A stretch of DNA of 64,000 nt from Flavobacteriia bacterium (lineage in GTDB: Bacteria; Bacteroidota; Bacteroidia; Flavobacteriales; Weeksellaceae), in NCBI GenBank assembly GCA_015999765.1, contig JAECQR010000002.1, positions 533,716 through 597,715 of the forward strand, read 5' to 3'. The translations under genes were made by a program, and so were the position numbers. Shown here in pieces: positions 10,198 through 19,276 of the stretch (the stretch's first letter is position 1; every line of letters begins with the position of its first letter). A model generated the notes under the pieces. That model worked only from the letters and a program-made list of their open reading frames with translations. It made no database searches and was not told where the DNA came from.

Positions 10198-10227
10198 ACT
10201 CCGGGAGGTACCATCCCGGAGTTTTTT
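10198..10227 (+). terminator. Terminator between convergent mnmE and uraH-like genes
   Basis: The perfect 9-bp stem ACTCCGGGA / TCCCGGAGT with a 7-nt loop is followed by six T on the plus strand. The minus-strand tail (TTTGTGTTTT) is weaker but may also serve the convergent gene. Confidence 0.85.
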
Positions 10228-10245
10228 ATGTTTTAATGCCTGAAT

Positions 10246-10653
10246 TTAGTTTCCTCTATAGGTCGAATACCCGTAAGCAGAAAGGGTAATCGGAACGTGG
10301 TAATGGCTGCTGTCTTTAATCTGGAACACCACTTCGATAAAAGGGTAAAAACTTTCGGTGTTGGTCTTCCTGAAATAACCTTCCGTGTAATACGTTAATT
10401 TGTAGATGCCCCTGTTTTGGCTATCATTACTCAGAAAATCGGTAATCCTGCCGTTCTGGTCGGTCACTTTCTCATCCACAAAGAACCAAACTTTAGTCGC
10501 TTCATTGTATTTTTCCAACTTAATGGTTACGCCTGCAGCGGGCATCCCTTTAGAAACGTCCAGGATATGGCTCGAGAGCTGATAGGTCTTGTTCTGTGCA
10601 AAAGTCATTGCGGACAGCATCACAAACAGGACTGCAAAAAGTGTTTTTTTCAT
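10246..10653 (-). CDS. uraH: 5-hydroxyisourate hydrolase (transthyretin-related), exported
   Basis: The family hydrolyses 5-hydroxyisourate in urate breakdown. The 135-residue protein has a signal peptide (MKKTLFAVLFVMLSAMTFAQ), then SSHILDVSKGMPAAGV with the family's N-terminal His, a central TDQNGRITDF segment, HYHVPITLS near the end, and C-terminal YSTYRGN, close to the diagnostic YRGS. The Ser-to-Asn change at the very end is a small departure. Export suggests periplasmic activity. It is the last gene of a leftward group with the HbpS-like gene 30 bp upstream. No other urate genes are in the window. Confidence 0.88.
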   Translation of the reverse strand: MKKTLFAVLFVMLSAMTFAQNKTYQLSSHILDVSKGMPAAGVTIKLEKYNEATKVWFFVDEKVTDQNGRITDFLSNDSQNRGIYKLTYYTEGYFRKTNTESFYPFIEVVFQIKDSSHYHVPITLSAYGYSTYRGN

Positions 10654-10683
10654 TTTTGATATTTTAAGTTATTATTTAAATCG

Positions 10684-11205
10684 CTATTTTGTCGTGCTAA
10701 TGCCGAGTTCCGGTAGCGCTGCCACTCTTGCCAGCAGATCATCATTTTCGGGACTGCCGCCACCGGCTACACCCACACTGCCGATGATTTCACCTTTAAA
10801 AAATATCGGAGTTCCGCCGCTCAGCAAAAGCAATTCCGGAAGGGTATTAAGATTGGCGGTATCGGGATTCTGCGCGGCATTTCTTAAAAGGACGAGGGTA
10901 GAAGTCCTGGTCGATAAAGCCGTAAATGCTTTTCTGCGTGCCGCCTCCGTATTGTGTGGGCCTACACCGTCGCCACGCGTAAGTACAATCACCGAGCCGG
11001 AAGCATCCAGCACCGCGATTGAAATTTTTTTGTCCATTGACGCGGCTTTGGCGCCCACCCGGTTGGTGAGTTCCATCGCAGCCTTAAGTGTCAGATTATT
11101 GACAGACTTCACATATTGATCCACAGGTAACGGTTGCGTTCCCGAAGTTTGCTGACCGAAGCACAGGGCCGACACCATGGTAAAAATTAAGACTGCTGAT
11201 TTCAT
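10684..11205 (-). CDS. GlcG/HbpS family heme-binding-like protein, exported
   Basis: The start chosen is the ATG giving the signal peptide MKSAVLIFTMVSALCFGQ; a longer reading adds 14 unlikely residues. The mature part is a GlcG/HbpS (formerly DUF336) domain: LTLKAAMELTNRVGAKA, ISIAVLDASGSVIVLTRGDG, EAARRKAFTAL, then GGTPIFFKGEIIGSVGVAGG. Known members bind heme or act as extracellular sensors, but many have no assigned role. It lies between a Crp-type regulator (66 bp upstream) and the uraH gene, and may be part of that regulator's target operon. Confidence 0.87.
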   Translation of the reverse strand: MKSAVLIFTMVSALCFGQQTSGTQPLPVDQYVKSVNNLTLKAAMELTNRVGAKAASMDKKISIAVLDASGSVIVLTRGDGVGPHNTEAARRKAFTALSTRTSTLVLLRNAAQNPDTANLNTLPELLLLSGGTPIFFKGEIIGSVGVAGGGSPENDDLLARVAALPELGISTTK

Positions 11206-11271
11206 TTTGCTATTTATTTTCTGCAAAATTAGGAGGTATAAAAACAAAAAACGTTGATCTGGGTCAACGTT

Positions 11272-11841
11272 TTATAATTTCGATTTGATGCGGCTCAGCG
11301 TGGAAGGCGAGAGACCGAGGTAAGATGCCGCCATTCTGTTCGAGATGCGCGGCAGGAGGTGAGGCTGGTATTTCATGATCCATTTCACTTTCTCCAGCGC
11401 GTCAAAACCCTGGAAACCGTAGATTCTTTTCTGCGCGACCATAAATCCCAGTTCCAGAATTTCGGTATAAATTTGTGAGAACTGAGGAATAGTTTCCGTA
11501 AGGCGGTAAAAGTCTGTTCGTGAAATAGCCAGCAATTCAGATTTCTCGATGGTCTGCAGGTATTCTTCGGCAGGCAACTGGTCTATGAAACTCGGCAGCG
11601 CAGTTGCGAAATTCCCTTCAAACGCGAAGTACCTGGAGGTTTCATTCCCCTCGCGGTTTACAGTAAAAAGTCGGATGCAGCCTTTGTTAATAAAGTAATA
11701 ATGTCTGCAGATCTGGTTCGGGTTCAAAAGAATTTCATTTCTCTTTGTACTGACAGGGTTAAAACACGACACGATCAACTGTAGAGCATCGTCCCCAATG
11801 TCCGTTCTGGATTTTATAAATCTTTCAAGGATTGTGTACAT
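11272..11841 (-). CDS. Crp/Fnr family transcriptional regulator
   Basis: The 189-residue protein has an N-terminal cyclic-nucleotide-binding-type beta-barrel (around NPNQICRHYYFINKGCIRLF and FEGNFATALPSF) and a C-terminal winged helix (ISNRMAASYLGLSPSTLSRI). The arginine-containing phosphate-binding motif of true cAMP-binding Crp is not obvious, as is common in Bacteroidota members, so the ligand is unknown. An ATG ten codons further upstream (11871) is possible; the one used gives the usual family N terminus MYTILERF. It is first in a leftward set with the HbpS-like and uraH genes and plausibly controls them. Confidence 0.85.
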   Translation of the reverse strand: MYTILERFIKSRTDIGDDALQLIVSCFNPVSTKRNEILLNPNQICRHYYFINKGCIRLFTVNREGNETSRYFAFEGNFATALPSFIDQLPAEEYLQTIEKSELLAISRTDFYRLTETIPQFSQIYTEILELGFMVAQKRIYGFQGFDALEKVKWIMKYQPHLLPRISNRMAASYLGLSPSTLSRIKSKL

Positions 11842-12156
11842 GAGCTGTTTTTTTAGAGCAAAAAATTTCATTCGATAAAAAAAGAGGAGCTGGGATTTAA
11901 TTTGACGAAGGTAAACAAATATTATTCCGGTAACTGGATTTGTAAGCTTTAAAGGAGGGCAGATCTGTCGTTTTCTGCCCTGCGTAAAAATTATAGTTCT
12001 CCGGCTCTATCAGAATTTTGGCACAAACCGTAATTTCTATGGTGAAGGCCCTCCACAAAAAAAAGTCAATGTGGTTTTGGAAAGAAAAATGTTCTTATTT
12101 TTCGGTCATACCTATTAGAATATCCCGTACTTAGACGATATTTCAGATAAAAATGT

Positions 12157-12164
12157 TATTTTTG
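12157..12164 (+). promoter_or_regulatory. -7 element upstream of the TPR-LuxR-type regulator
   Basis: TATTTTTG matches TAnnTTTG, about 138 nt before the start codon. The rest of the 460-bp gap from 11842 to 12301 is AT-rich, with no ORF or repeat that I could support. Confidence 0.45.
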
Positions 12165-12301
12165 TGCTATAAAACACAATATTTAATGAAAAAAAACTAT
12201 TTCCTATGATTTTTTTCCCTTCGGTATGCCATAATGTGGCGTTGTGGGTTTTAAGTCTTTCACGTTTTTTCGATTCTCCACTTAATTTTCCAAATAGGAG
12301 A

Positions 12302-13780
12302 ATGAAAACGACACTCACTGTATTTTTTATTTTCATTACGGTTTCTCTTATATCTTCTCAGAAGCCAGTCTCACATTCCAGGATAGACAGTCTTACCAAT
12401 GCGGTAATGAAAACTGATATGTTTAATGATGAAGGACTTTATAAGGCAAAAGAACTTTATTACCGGGCAAAAGAAGCTGACTATAAAAACGGACAAATAA
12501 GGCTGCTCCTGCGGATTGTGGATCTTCAGGTCGGGAGTGTCGATCTGGTTGGAGCATTGGAGCATATAAAGATTCTTAAGCCTCTTGCTTTATCGGTAGA
12601 CGATTATGAAAGTTATATATCAGCATGTGGTTTAGAAGCAAAGATATTTTTCTTGGATAAAAATTTTTCTCAGGCAAAAAGCATTTTACATGCCGCGGAA
12701 AACTATCTTCCCCAAATAGATGATCCTGAAAAAAGAAGAAAAGCGAAAATAGAAATCAATATTTATAAGTGGTACACTATTGAAAATGCGAAGTTTCCCC
12801 AGGATTCTTATATGGACTCCCTGGTAAGCATATCGAAAGGCATTTATAATGAATCTGTGCAGATCATCAACCCTGATCAGAGAGCAAAAAGGATTTTACT
12901 TTCAGCCAATTTGCTTACCACTTCCCTTACCCAGTTAAAGAGGTATAAAGAGGCTTACCACTTTATGAAAATTGCCGAAAAGCAGGTCAGATTTTTAGGA
13001 GACCAGTCTTTTTTAGGGGTAGATTTTTATGCCGCTAAAGGTGATCTTGAATACAGTTATAAACCCGATGGAAAACACGCTGCAGACAGTGCTCTGGCTT
13101 CATACAATAAGGCCATTGCGATAGGAGAGCAACTCAATTACTCAGCACAGACCAAGAAACTGTATGCCAAGGTGGCTAAAATATACCAGGCTAAAAAAGA
13201 TTTCGAAAAGCAGATGGTTTTTATGGACAAGTACATGAACCTGAAAGACAGTTTAGAAATTAAAAAAGGAATTGCCCTGGGCGATTTAAAGAGCAAGGTT
13301 TATGAGGTAAAAGATTACCCGAATGAGGGCAGGGCATTTTTAGGAGGTTCAAAGAATATTTATACCGCAGTGGGAATGGCTTTTCTGATCTTTGCTTCAG
13401 TTTTAGGTTTTAAAAAAATCGGAACGCTTAAGAAAAAGGGTGTTGGTGAAAAATTATCAACCGAAAAGAATATTCCGGACAGTTCCGCAAAAAGCATCGC
13501 CCATCTTATTGCGTTGGCAGAAAAGAGTGACAAATCTTTTTATCATTCCTTCTTAGAGATCTTTCCCGATTTCGCTGAAAAACTTCTCGCCATCAACGCA
13601 ACGATGAAATCTACAGATATAGAGTTCTGTGCCTACATCAAACTTAACTTCGAGACCAAGAAAATTGCCGTTCTCAAGAACATGTCGGTAAGGGCAGTAG
13701 AAGGCAAAAAGTACAGGATCCGTAAGAAGCTCAATATTTCTGCAGATGAAAATATGTACCTGCGGCTTTCAAAACTGTAA
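12302..13780 (+). CDS. Membrane-anchored TPR protein with C-terminal HTH (LuxR-type)
   Basis: The start ATG follows AGGAG by a few bases and gives a signal peptide (MKTTLTVFFIFITVSLISS). A longer reading from 12206 adds 32 residues with no export signal at its start. Residues of about 20-360 are helical TPR-like repeats, presumably periplasmic. One membrane helix follows (TAVGMAFLIFASVLGF). The cytoplasmic C terminus is a helix-turn-helix: FETKKIAVLKNMSVRAVEGK then YRIRKKLNI. This architecture is common in flavobacteria as a one-component sensor-regulator. Targets are unknown; the surface-protein genes downstream are candidates. Confidence 0.85.
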   Translation: MKTTLTVFFIFITVSLISSQKPVSHSRIDSLTNAVMKTDMFNDEGLYKAKELYYRAKEADYKNGQIRLLLRIVDLQVGSVDLVGALEHIKILKPLALSVDDYESYISACGLEAKIFFLDKNFSQAKSILHAAENYLPQIDDPEKRRKAKIEINIYKWYTIENAKFPQDSYMDSLVSISKGIYNESVQIINPDQRAKRILLSANLLTTSLTQLKRYKEAYHFMKIAEKQVRFLGDQSFLGVDFYAAKGDLEYSYKPDGKHAADSALASYNKAIAIGEQLNYSAQTKKLYAKVAKIYQAKKDFEKQMVFMDKYMNLKDSLEIKKGIALGDLKSKVYEVKDYPNEGRAFLGGSKNIYTAVGMAFLIFASVLGFKKIGTLKKKGVGEKLSTEKNIPDSSAKSIAHLIALAEKSDKSFYHSFLEIFPDFAEKLLAINATMKSTDIEFCAYIKLNFETKKIAVLKNMSVRAVEGKKYRIRKKLNISADENMYLRLSKL

Positions 13781-14551
13781 AAACATGATATTTCCTCACT
13801 TTTCAAGGTATTGCTAATCAGCAGGTTCCGCTTTTCGTGTATTTTCGTGTATTTTTCGTGTGTTTTCGGTAACCGCTAAAAAACTGCCCGTAAAAGCAGA
13901 TTTATATATTTGCCGCGATGAAGTAGAAGGACGGTATAATAATAATGATTAAAGCGTTTTTGCATAGAAGTATAGGCATACGCAATTCATTGCAGTTTTC
14001 TCTAACCCCCCGTTTTTTTAAGGTTGGTTTATGAAAATTCTGATTATTGACCATCATCCTTTATACCGTTTTTCGACATAAAAAGATGTTGATAGGCCTG
14101 TAAGTTCTCCGGAACTGCAATAGGCCTATATCCAGTCGAAAACTATTCAGCAGGTAACCGATAACGACCGTTTCATTTTTAGGGGTAAAAACAAAGACGG
14201 TTTCGGAATCCAGAAAGTCTGGCAACAGACACAATAATGAAGATTCTCTTTTCGCACAAATGAAGAGGATTCTTTAAACACAAATTTAAGACATAACGCA
14301 GACCGAATATTTGAGTAAAATATTTTGAATGCCTTATGTAAACACAATGATGAAAAAAATTCCAACAGCACATCGATTGCAGTTGCCCAAAAAGCAGCTG
14401 TTATCCTTGTGCTTTTTCATTTTGGGAATAGCCTGACACTGTATATGTTTTTATGCTGCCGCCGGTAAAACCTGTCAGCGGTAAGGTAAAAACATTTGGT
14501 GAAGGGGTGAAGTTATTGTGGATCCAGAAGGATAACTTTAAACATGAATAT
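13781..14551 (+). other. Degenerate intergenic region with gene remnants
   Basis: No intact gene is seen over about 770 bp. A direct repeat TTTTCGTGTATTTTCGTGTA opens the region near 13835. A 29-codon reading from 13945 overlaps, by ATGA, the response-regulator remnant at 14031. The rest, including translations of both strands around 14147-14373, shows no recognisable protein. Confidence 0.6.
14031..14081 (+). pseudogene. N-terminal remnant of a response regulator
   Basis: The reading MKILIIDHHPLYRFST then stop matches the beginning of NarL/FixJ-type receiver domains (typically KILIIDDHPLYRDG), including the acidic pocket position and the HPLYR loop. Nothing after the stop continues the domain in any frame that I could follow. 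It is best explained as the 5' end of a decayed or truncated regulator gene. Confidence 0.5.
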
Positions 14552-16984
14552 ATGAGAAATTTCCGCAAAATGAATCCTAAAACGGGTTTTCTGGACAAAC
14601 AGAGTTTCAGAAAACTTAGCAGATTAGTGGCCCTTCTATTCTTTTTAATGTTCGCTCATCAGTACTCGGCACAAAGTATCGATTCTGATGGAGACGGGAT
14701 AGCAGACTCCATTGATCTGGATGATGATAATGATGGGATTCCGGATATTTTAGAAAACGGCGCGTGTGGAGTTCCACCTCCAACCATAATACCGGGCAAC
14801 GGTTTTTTAACCCACTATTTATTTAACGAGACTTTCGGAACTATGAGTACTGTAACGGGCACCAGGAGTGTCAACATGACTACTCTGGGTACCGGTGCCA
14901 ATACGACCTACAATTATTATGAAGCGGTACTGGGAACCACTCCTTCCAGTTCTAACGACGGTAGCGGACCTCCGAATTCACTGCAGGACGGTAGATATAC
15001 GATTTTTAATAACATAAGAAACACTGCACAATGGTCATCTTCACTCTGGCAGAATATCGGTGATCATACCAATGGCGGAACCACCCCTACGGCGGGCAGA
15101 ATGCTTATCGTCAATGCCAGTGCTGCCCCCGGTGAATTTTATAGAAAAACACTCACCAATGTCATTCAGGGAGCGCCCATCAGCGCATCTTTATGGGTGA
15201 TGAATCTGGACCTGAATACCAGCTCTAATAATAACAGACGTCTTCCGGATATCACGGTAAGGTTTATTCAGGGAGGAGTTACCATTTACAGTTATAATAC
15301 AGGTGAAATCCCCAGGTACAGTGCAGGAGATGTAAATGCATGGAGATTTTTCAAGAATCCTTCCGTCTTTTTTCCGTCTTCCGGTCAGCCTATTGATGTA
15401 GTTTTTGTGAACAATTCACCCGGTGGTGAAGGAAATGATTTGGCGATAGACGATATTATTATTTATCAGAGTTTATGTGATTACGATAATGATGGAATCC
15501 CGAATTATCTGGATCTCGATTCCGACAACGATGGCTGTCCGGACGCGCTGGAAGGGGCAGGTAATTTTAACCCATCTGCTACCGCTTCCGGAACTTTAAG
15601 CACTCAAACGCCGAATATTAATTTTGGAACTGCAGTAGATGCCAATGGGGTACCCACGGTGGTTGCAGCTGGCGGACAGGGTCTGGGCCAGTCTCTTGAT
15701 CCATCGAAAAACGACTGTCTGGATTATGACGGAGACGGGTATCCCGACTGGCAGGATTTAGACGATGACAATGATGGGATTCCGGATAAGGATGAATGTA
15801 TCGGTTTTGTTTCAAGCAACACCAATGGGGTGTGGAAGGGTAGAACTGCCTCTAATATTACCATTGCGGCCAACCCTGCGACTACTTCCAGCGGCATCAA
15901 TCAGTTTCTGACTACAGATCCCGAAGTGAATTTCAGTGCCAATACCAATGGCGGTACTCCACGGTTTACGACTGCCAGTTCGTCCACCTCCTATACCATT
16001 ACCTTCAGCAATGCTGTTCCTGCCAACGAAATTGGATTAATGATTCATGATGTAAACGTAAGGTCAGCACTGTCACCAAATGCGGCGTTTAAAATTGAGG
16101 TCAATTTTGGATCCGGATTTGTGAATCCTTCCGGTGCATTCGTTAAAACGCTCGCAGGGAGACAGGAAGGAGTTGGCTATGACGTGAATATGGGCGTGCC
16201 CACTTTTCAGGACCTCCCAAACCCTGCAGATACGAATGGAGGAGAAGATCTCTTACTTAAAGGAGTAGGTACAAGATTAATTAAAGCGGTAAGAATCTCG
16301 GGCAGTAATGTAAGTACTGCTGTGCCCGGTTCAGATACGGTATCATATTCCTTTTTCGCTTTTGTAAACTGCGATCTGGATGGTGATGGTCTTCCCAATC
16401 ATTTAGACTTAGACAGCGATGGCGACGGGTGTTCTGATGTTTTGGAAGGGGGCGCAACATTCACAACAGCCCATCTGCAGGATTCTGCTTTGCCAGGCGG
16501 AAATTCCGGTCCCGGATATACAGGTACTGCAGCTCCGGTTATTCAAAACCTTGGAAATACGGTAGGCAGTACAGCAACAACTTTTGGAATTCCTACCCTT
16601 GCAGGAACCGGGCAGGGTATAGGCGACTCCCAGAATGCAGGGATCAACTTACAGTGTGCACCTTTCTGCTTTAAGCCGGCTGTTATAGATGCAGGAAATA
16701 CCTATCCTGCGAAACACGGTATTACCGCATTAGGAAGAGCGGGTGCAGACAACGGAAACTGGCCGATGGTAAGACAAAGCGCCTGGACGGTTTTAGAGTC
16801 TAAGGAAAAGGGATTTGTCGTGAACAGGGTAGCTACAACTGCTGCTTTAGTTAATATCACGAACCCGGTAGCAGGAATGATGGTTTACGACGAACAGGCA
16901 GACTGCCTTAAAATCTATTCCCTGAAATCCGGTGATCCTGCCATGGCCTGGCATTGTTTCTTAACACCCGCATGTCCTGATTAA
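14552..16984 (+). CDS. Secreted surface protein with thrombospondin type 3 calcium repeats
   Basis: The 810-residue protein has a signal peptide (start MRNFRKMNPKTG; hydrophobic LVALLFFLMFAHQYSA). Four pairs of Asp-rich TSP3-like calcium-binding repeats (for example DSDGDGIADSIDLDDD, DYDNDGIPNYLDLDSD) alternate with beta-rich adhesin-like domains of 150-300 residues. The C terminus does not look like a T9SS sorting domain; it ends with NPVAGMMVYDEQADCLKIYS, a motif repeated in the next gene. A likely role is an adhesin or matrix component, which is inference. A longer start at 14453 is possible but lacks a leading signal sequence. Confidence 0.82.
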   Translation: MRNFRKMNPKTGFLDKQSFRKLSRLVALLFFLMFAHQYSAQSIDSDGDGIADSIDLDDDNDGIPDILENGACGVPPPTIIPGNGFLTHYLFNETFGTMSTVTGTRSVNMTTLGTGANTTYNYYEAVLGTTPSSSNDGSGPPNSLQDGRYTIFNNIRNTAQWSSSLWQNIGDHTNGGTTPTAGRMLIVNASAAPGEFYRKTLTNVIQGAPISASLWVMNLDLNTSSNNNRRLPDITVRFIQGGVTIYSYNTGEIPRYSAGDVNAWRFFKNPSVFFPSSGQPIDVVFVNNSPGGEGNDLAIDDIIIYQSLCDYDNDGIPNYLDLDSDNDGCPDALEGAGNFNPSATASGTLSTQTPNINFGTAVDANGVPTVVAAGGQGLGQSLDPSKNDCLDYDGDGYPDWQDLDDDNDGIPDKDECIGFVSSNTNGVWKGRTASNITIAANPATTSSGINQFLTTDPEVNFSANTNGGTPRFTTASSSTSYTITFSNAVPANEIGLMIHDVNVRSALSPNAAFKIEVNFGSGFVNPSGAFVKTLAGRQEGVGYDVNMGVPTFQDLPNPADTNGGEDLLLKGVGTRLIKAVRISGSNVSTAVPGSDTVSYSFFAFVNCDLDGDGLPNHLDLDSDGDGCSDVLEGGATFTTAHLQDSALPGGNSGPGYTGTAAPVIQNLGNTVGSTATTFGIPTLAGTGQGIGDSQNAGINLQCAPFCFKPAVIDAGNTYPAKHGITALGRAGADNGNWPMVRQSAWTVLESKEKGFVVNRVATTAALVNITNPVAGMMVYDEQADCLKIYSLKSGDPAMAWHCFLTPACPD

Positions 16985-17072
16985 TCATTTTAAAATAGGA
17001 ATAAAGGCGGTGGGAGTTCCCAACCGGTATCCCCTCAATATTTTAAAAACTAAAGACTTAAATACACAAAAC

Positions 17073-17708
17073 ATGAAAAAAATACTATTTACAATAACCC
17101 TGTTCAGTTCTTTAACGGCAATGGCACAGGTTGCCATCGGAAAAACCGAATTAAGCAAAGTACCGCCGCTCAATACGGTAACCAATCAAAGTATTTCCCT
17201 CGAATTTTATGACGGTGCAGATAACGCCAAAGGTTTGGTGTTGCCCTGGACCTCAACAGTGAGTAACCAACCTACAACCTACAACGCCTCCACAGGAGCG
17301 GGGTACAGAGGGATGCAGGGAACGGTGGCAGATGGTACCATTATTTTAGACCTTTCAGACAGCAAAGTAAAATACAGGAGAAATGGAGCCTGGTCATCTT
17401 TAACAGGAGCGCTGCCCCTTTTATCAAACGGAACCCGGTTAAATTCTTTCTTCCCGATAGACAGTTCTTTACAGGACGGCAAAGCAGAGGGAGCACAAGT
17501 AAAAACAGCCATAGGAGCAAACGCAGCTGCAGATACTACCGCAGGAATTCTGGTACTTACCGATACCGATAAAGCAATGGTTTTACCGAAAATGCCAAGC
17601 CCGCATCTTACCATCAAAAACCCGGCACCCGGAATGATGGCTTATGACACTGCTACACATCAGCTGGCGGTTTTTAACGGAACTGTGTGGAGTTTCTGGA
17701 AACCGTAG
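17073..17708 (+). CDS. Small secreted protein paired with the TSP3 surface protein
   Basis: The 211-residue protein has a clear signal peptide (MKKILFTITLFSSLTAMAQ). The mature protein is Thr/Ala/Gly-rich and presumably beta-structured; I do not recognise a family. Its tail, NPAPGMMAYDTATHQLAVFNG followed by WSFWKP, mirrors the tail of the preceding 810-residue protein (NPVAGMMVYD). The shared tail, the 88-bp spacing and the terminator after this gene suggest a two-gene unit exported and perhaps assembled together. A longer start at 17010 would precede the signal peptide and is rejected. Confidence 0.75.
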   Translation: MKKILFTITLFSSLTAMAQVAIGKTELSKVPPLNTVTNQSISLEFYDGADNAKGLVLPWTSTVSNQPTTYNASTGAGYRGMQGTVADGTIILDLSDSKVKYRRNGAWSSLTGALPLLSNGTRLNSFFPIDSSLQDGKAEGAQVKTAIGANAAADTTAGILVLTDTDKAMVLPKMPSPHLTIKNPAPGMMAYDTATHQLAVFNGTVWSFWKP

Positions 17709-17731
17709 TGTTTTTTGTGGTAGGTGGGATT

Positions 17732-17761
17732 GCGGGACTTTACGGTCCCGCTTTCCTTTTT
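17732..17761 (+). terminator. Terminator after the surface-protein pair
   Basis: The 7-bp stem GCGGGAC / GTCCCGC with a 6-nt loop is followed by TTTCCTTTTT. Confidence 0.75.
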
Positions 17762-18053
17762 GTCATCAACGCAGTGCGCTGCAGGATGTTTTAATCCTGT
17801 TAAACTGTTTTTATTCAATGCTCTACTCTAAAAGATCCGAACTCAACAATCTCCTTCTCAGTTGCCCCCCGACAAAAGGTCGGGTTTCAGAGAACTGAGG
17901 CTGTTTAACATTTAATGATACCGACAGTGCCCTGATTGGCAAACCTTTGGCAGAGGTGATCATAATTCTGAAACGGATCAGCAGAAATTTTACCGCCAGA
18001 GTGAAGAGGTAGCTGGAGACTCCTCCTACGGCGGCAAGCACAGCGGTTTTTAA
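17762..18053 (+). other. Intergenic region, degenerate
   Basis: No supported gene is present. A small hairpin CCCGAC / GTCGGG lies at 17867-17883. Short translations such as IGKPLAEVIIILKRISRNF near 17935-18010 hint at a decayed gene but match nothing I can name. Confidence 0.4.
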
Positions 18054-18278
18054 AAGCTCAATGGAGTTGGTTTATGGCAACAAAGTTTGGGCGGAACAAA
18101 ACTCCAACATTGGGAATTTTTAAAGCAAACGGACAACACTTATTTAATCCGACTAAAAGAAACTGAATTGTATATTACCGCAAGTTCTGACGAAACAGAC
18201 AGCCCAATCATTTTAATGCCCAAATCAGACAACAAAAAACAACTTTGGAAAAAAGTCAGACAGACGCCTTGGATATAA
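18054..18278 (+). pseudogene. Possible remnant of a ricin-type (beta-trefoil) lectin domain
   Basis: The open frame has no ATG and contains QHWEFLKQTDNTYLIRLKE, then LYITASS and KKQLWKKV. The spacing of QxW-like and YxI segments resembles one repeat of a RICIN-type carbohydrate-binding domain. It is too short for a functional trefoil and has no signal peptide, so it is probably a fragment. Low certainty. Confidence 0.35.
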
Positions 18279-18326
18279 AAATGATCATAAAGATTTTCGC
18301 GCATTGTTCAATTTGTTATATTTACA

Positions 18327-18848
18327 ATGACCTGTAGTAACAATCCCCGCCAACAGCAAGACCTAACCTTAAGAGAATTTTTAAAACATGATATGGAATT
18401 ACTTCAACTGGATAAAAATGACAACAGCCATCACAAAATATCAAATGCTGTCGAACAATTTAATAATTTAATCAGATTGCTTCATGATAGAGAGCTTCCA
18501 ACCGATATTGCTGAAAAAATTAATGGTGACATTACCGCATTAAATTCGTCACCATTCCTTGGCCGTTCATTTTTACATTTATTAAAAAAGAAGCAAAATA
18601 AAATTATTACCCTCCTTGAAAAAGAATTAAAACTTGTTCCAAAAAATTACTATAGAAATTTGTGGATGATTCTGGGAATGTCTGCTTTTGGATTACCGTT
18701 AGGGGTCGCATTCGGCTTAAGTTTGGGAAATATCGGTTTACTGGCCATTGGATTACCGATCGGAATGGCTATAGGATTGGTCGTTGGTTCCCAATTAGAT
18801 AAGAAAGCAATGGCAAACGGAAAACAACTGGATATCGAACTGAAATAG
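18327..18848 (+). CDS. Hypothetical membrane protein with two Gly-rich helices
   Basis: The 173-residue protein has a soluble, Lys/Leu-rich helical N-terminal half (about 1-110) followed by two Gly-rich hydrophobic segments (LGMSAFGLPLGVAFGLSLG and LLAIGLPIGMAIGLVVGSQ), like a transmembrane hairpin with glycine-zipper packing. No enzyme motif is seen. It stands alone in a gene-poor area. Real coding is likely from its length and well-formed membrane segments; the function is unknown. Confidence 0.65.
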   Translation: MTCSNNPRQQQDLTLREFLKHDMELLQLDKNDNSHHKISNAVEQFNNLIRLLHDRELPTDIAEKINGDITALNSSPFLGRSFLHLLKKKQNKIITLLEKELKLVPKNYYRNLWMILGMSAFGLPLGVAFGLSLGNIGLLAIGLPIGMAIGLVVGSQLDKKAMANGKQLDIELK

Positions 18849-18913
18849 AAAAACCTTCTGCCACAGTTACATCTTATGCTCATTCCTTTTGGTGAAAGCT
18901 GATGTGTAAATGG

Positions 18914-19117
18914 TCAGTATCTCATGATATCCCGCATGGATTCATAGGGAATTCCCATATAAGTGCAGAACTCCTGTACAGTGATCACCTGATGTTTTTC
19001 TTTATTTAAGACACTTTTGATTTTCAGGATCAGATAGCGGCTGTAGCGCTCGCTTTTTCCGGTGACGCGCTGGATGTCTTTGGGGTAAATGCAGATTCTG
19101 GTGATCCCGGGTTTCAT
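18914..19117 (-). CDS. Small hypothetical protein, intact copy of a duplicated element
   Basis: The 67-residue basic protein begins MKPGITRICIYPKDIQR and contains VTGKSERYSRYLILKIK and a C-terminal VQEFCTYMGIPYESM. The layout suggests a small helical DNA- or protein-binding fold but I recognise no domain. A second copy at 35523-35802 has lost the start codon and is frameshifted. Similarity between the copies continues upstream of the gene through a CGGTAGTACCG palindrome near 19186, so the repeated unit includes a probable control region. A TTG start eight codons upstream is possible. Confidence 0.6.
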   Translation of the reverse strand: MKPGITRICIYPKDIQRVTGKSERYSRYLILKIKSVLNKEKHQVITVQEFCTYMGIPYESMRDIMRY

Positions 19118-19276
19118 GGTTTCGTGTTCTTTGCTGAACAAAGTTTGGAAATCTCCATGGATATCTTTCGGTAGGAGGGCGGTAGTACCGTGATTTTTAT
19201 CTCATTAAAAAGCAGGGAAATGTCTGAAGCCACACGGTAAAAGCGCCCCGGGATCCGGGACTGCAGGTAGCAGAGA

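Noticed and set aside
17823..18041. 72-codon leftward open frame
   Set aside because: No recognisable composition or start context, in a degenerate spacer; kept as intergenic.
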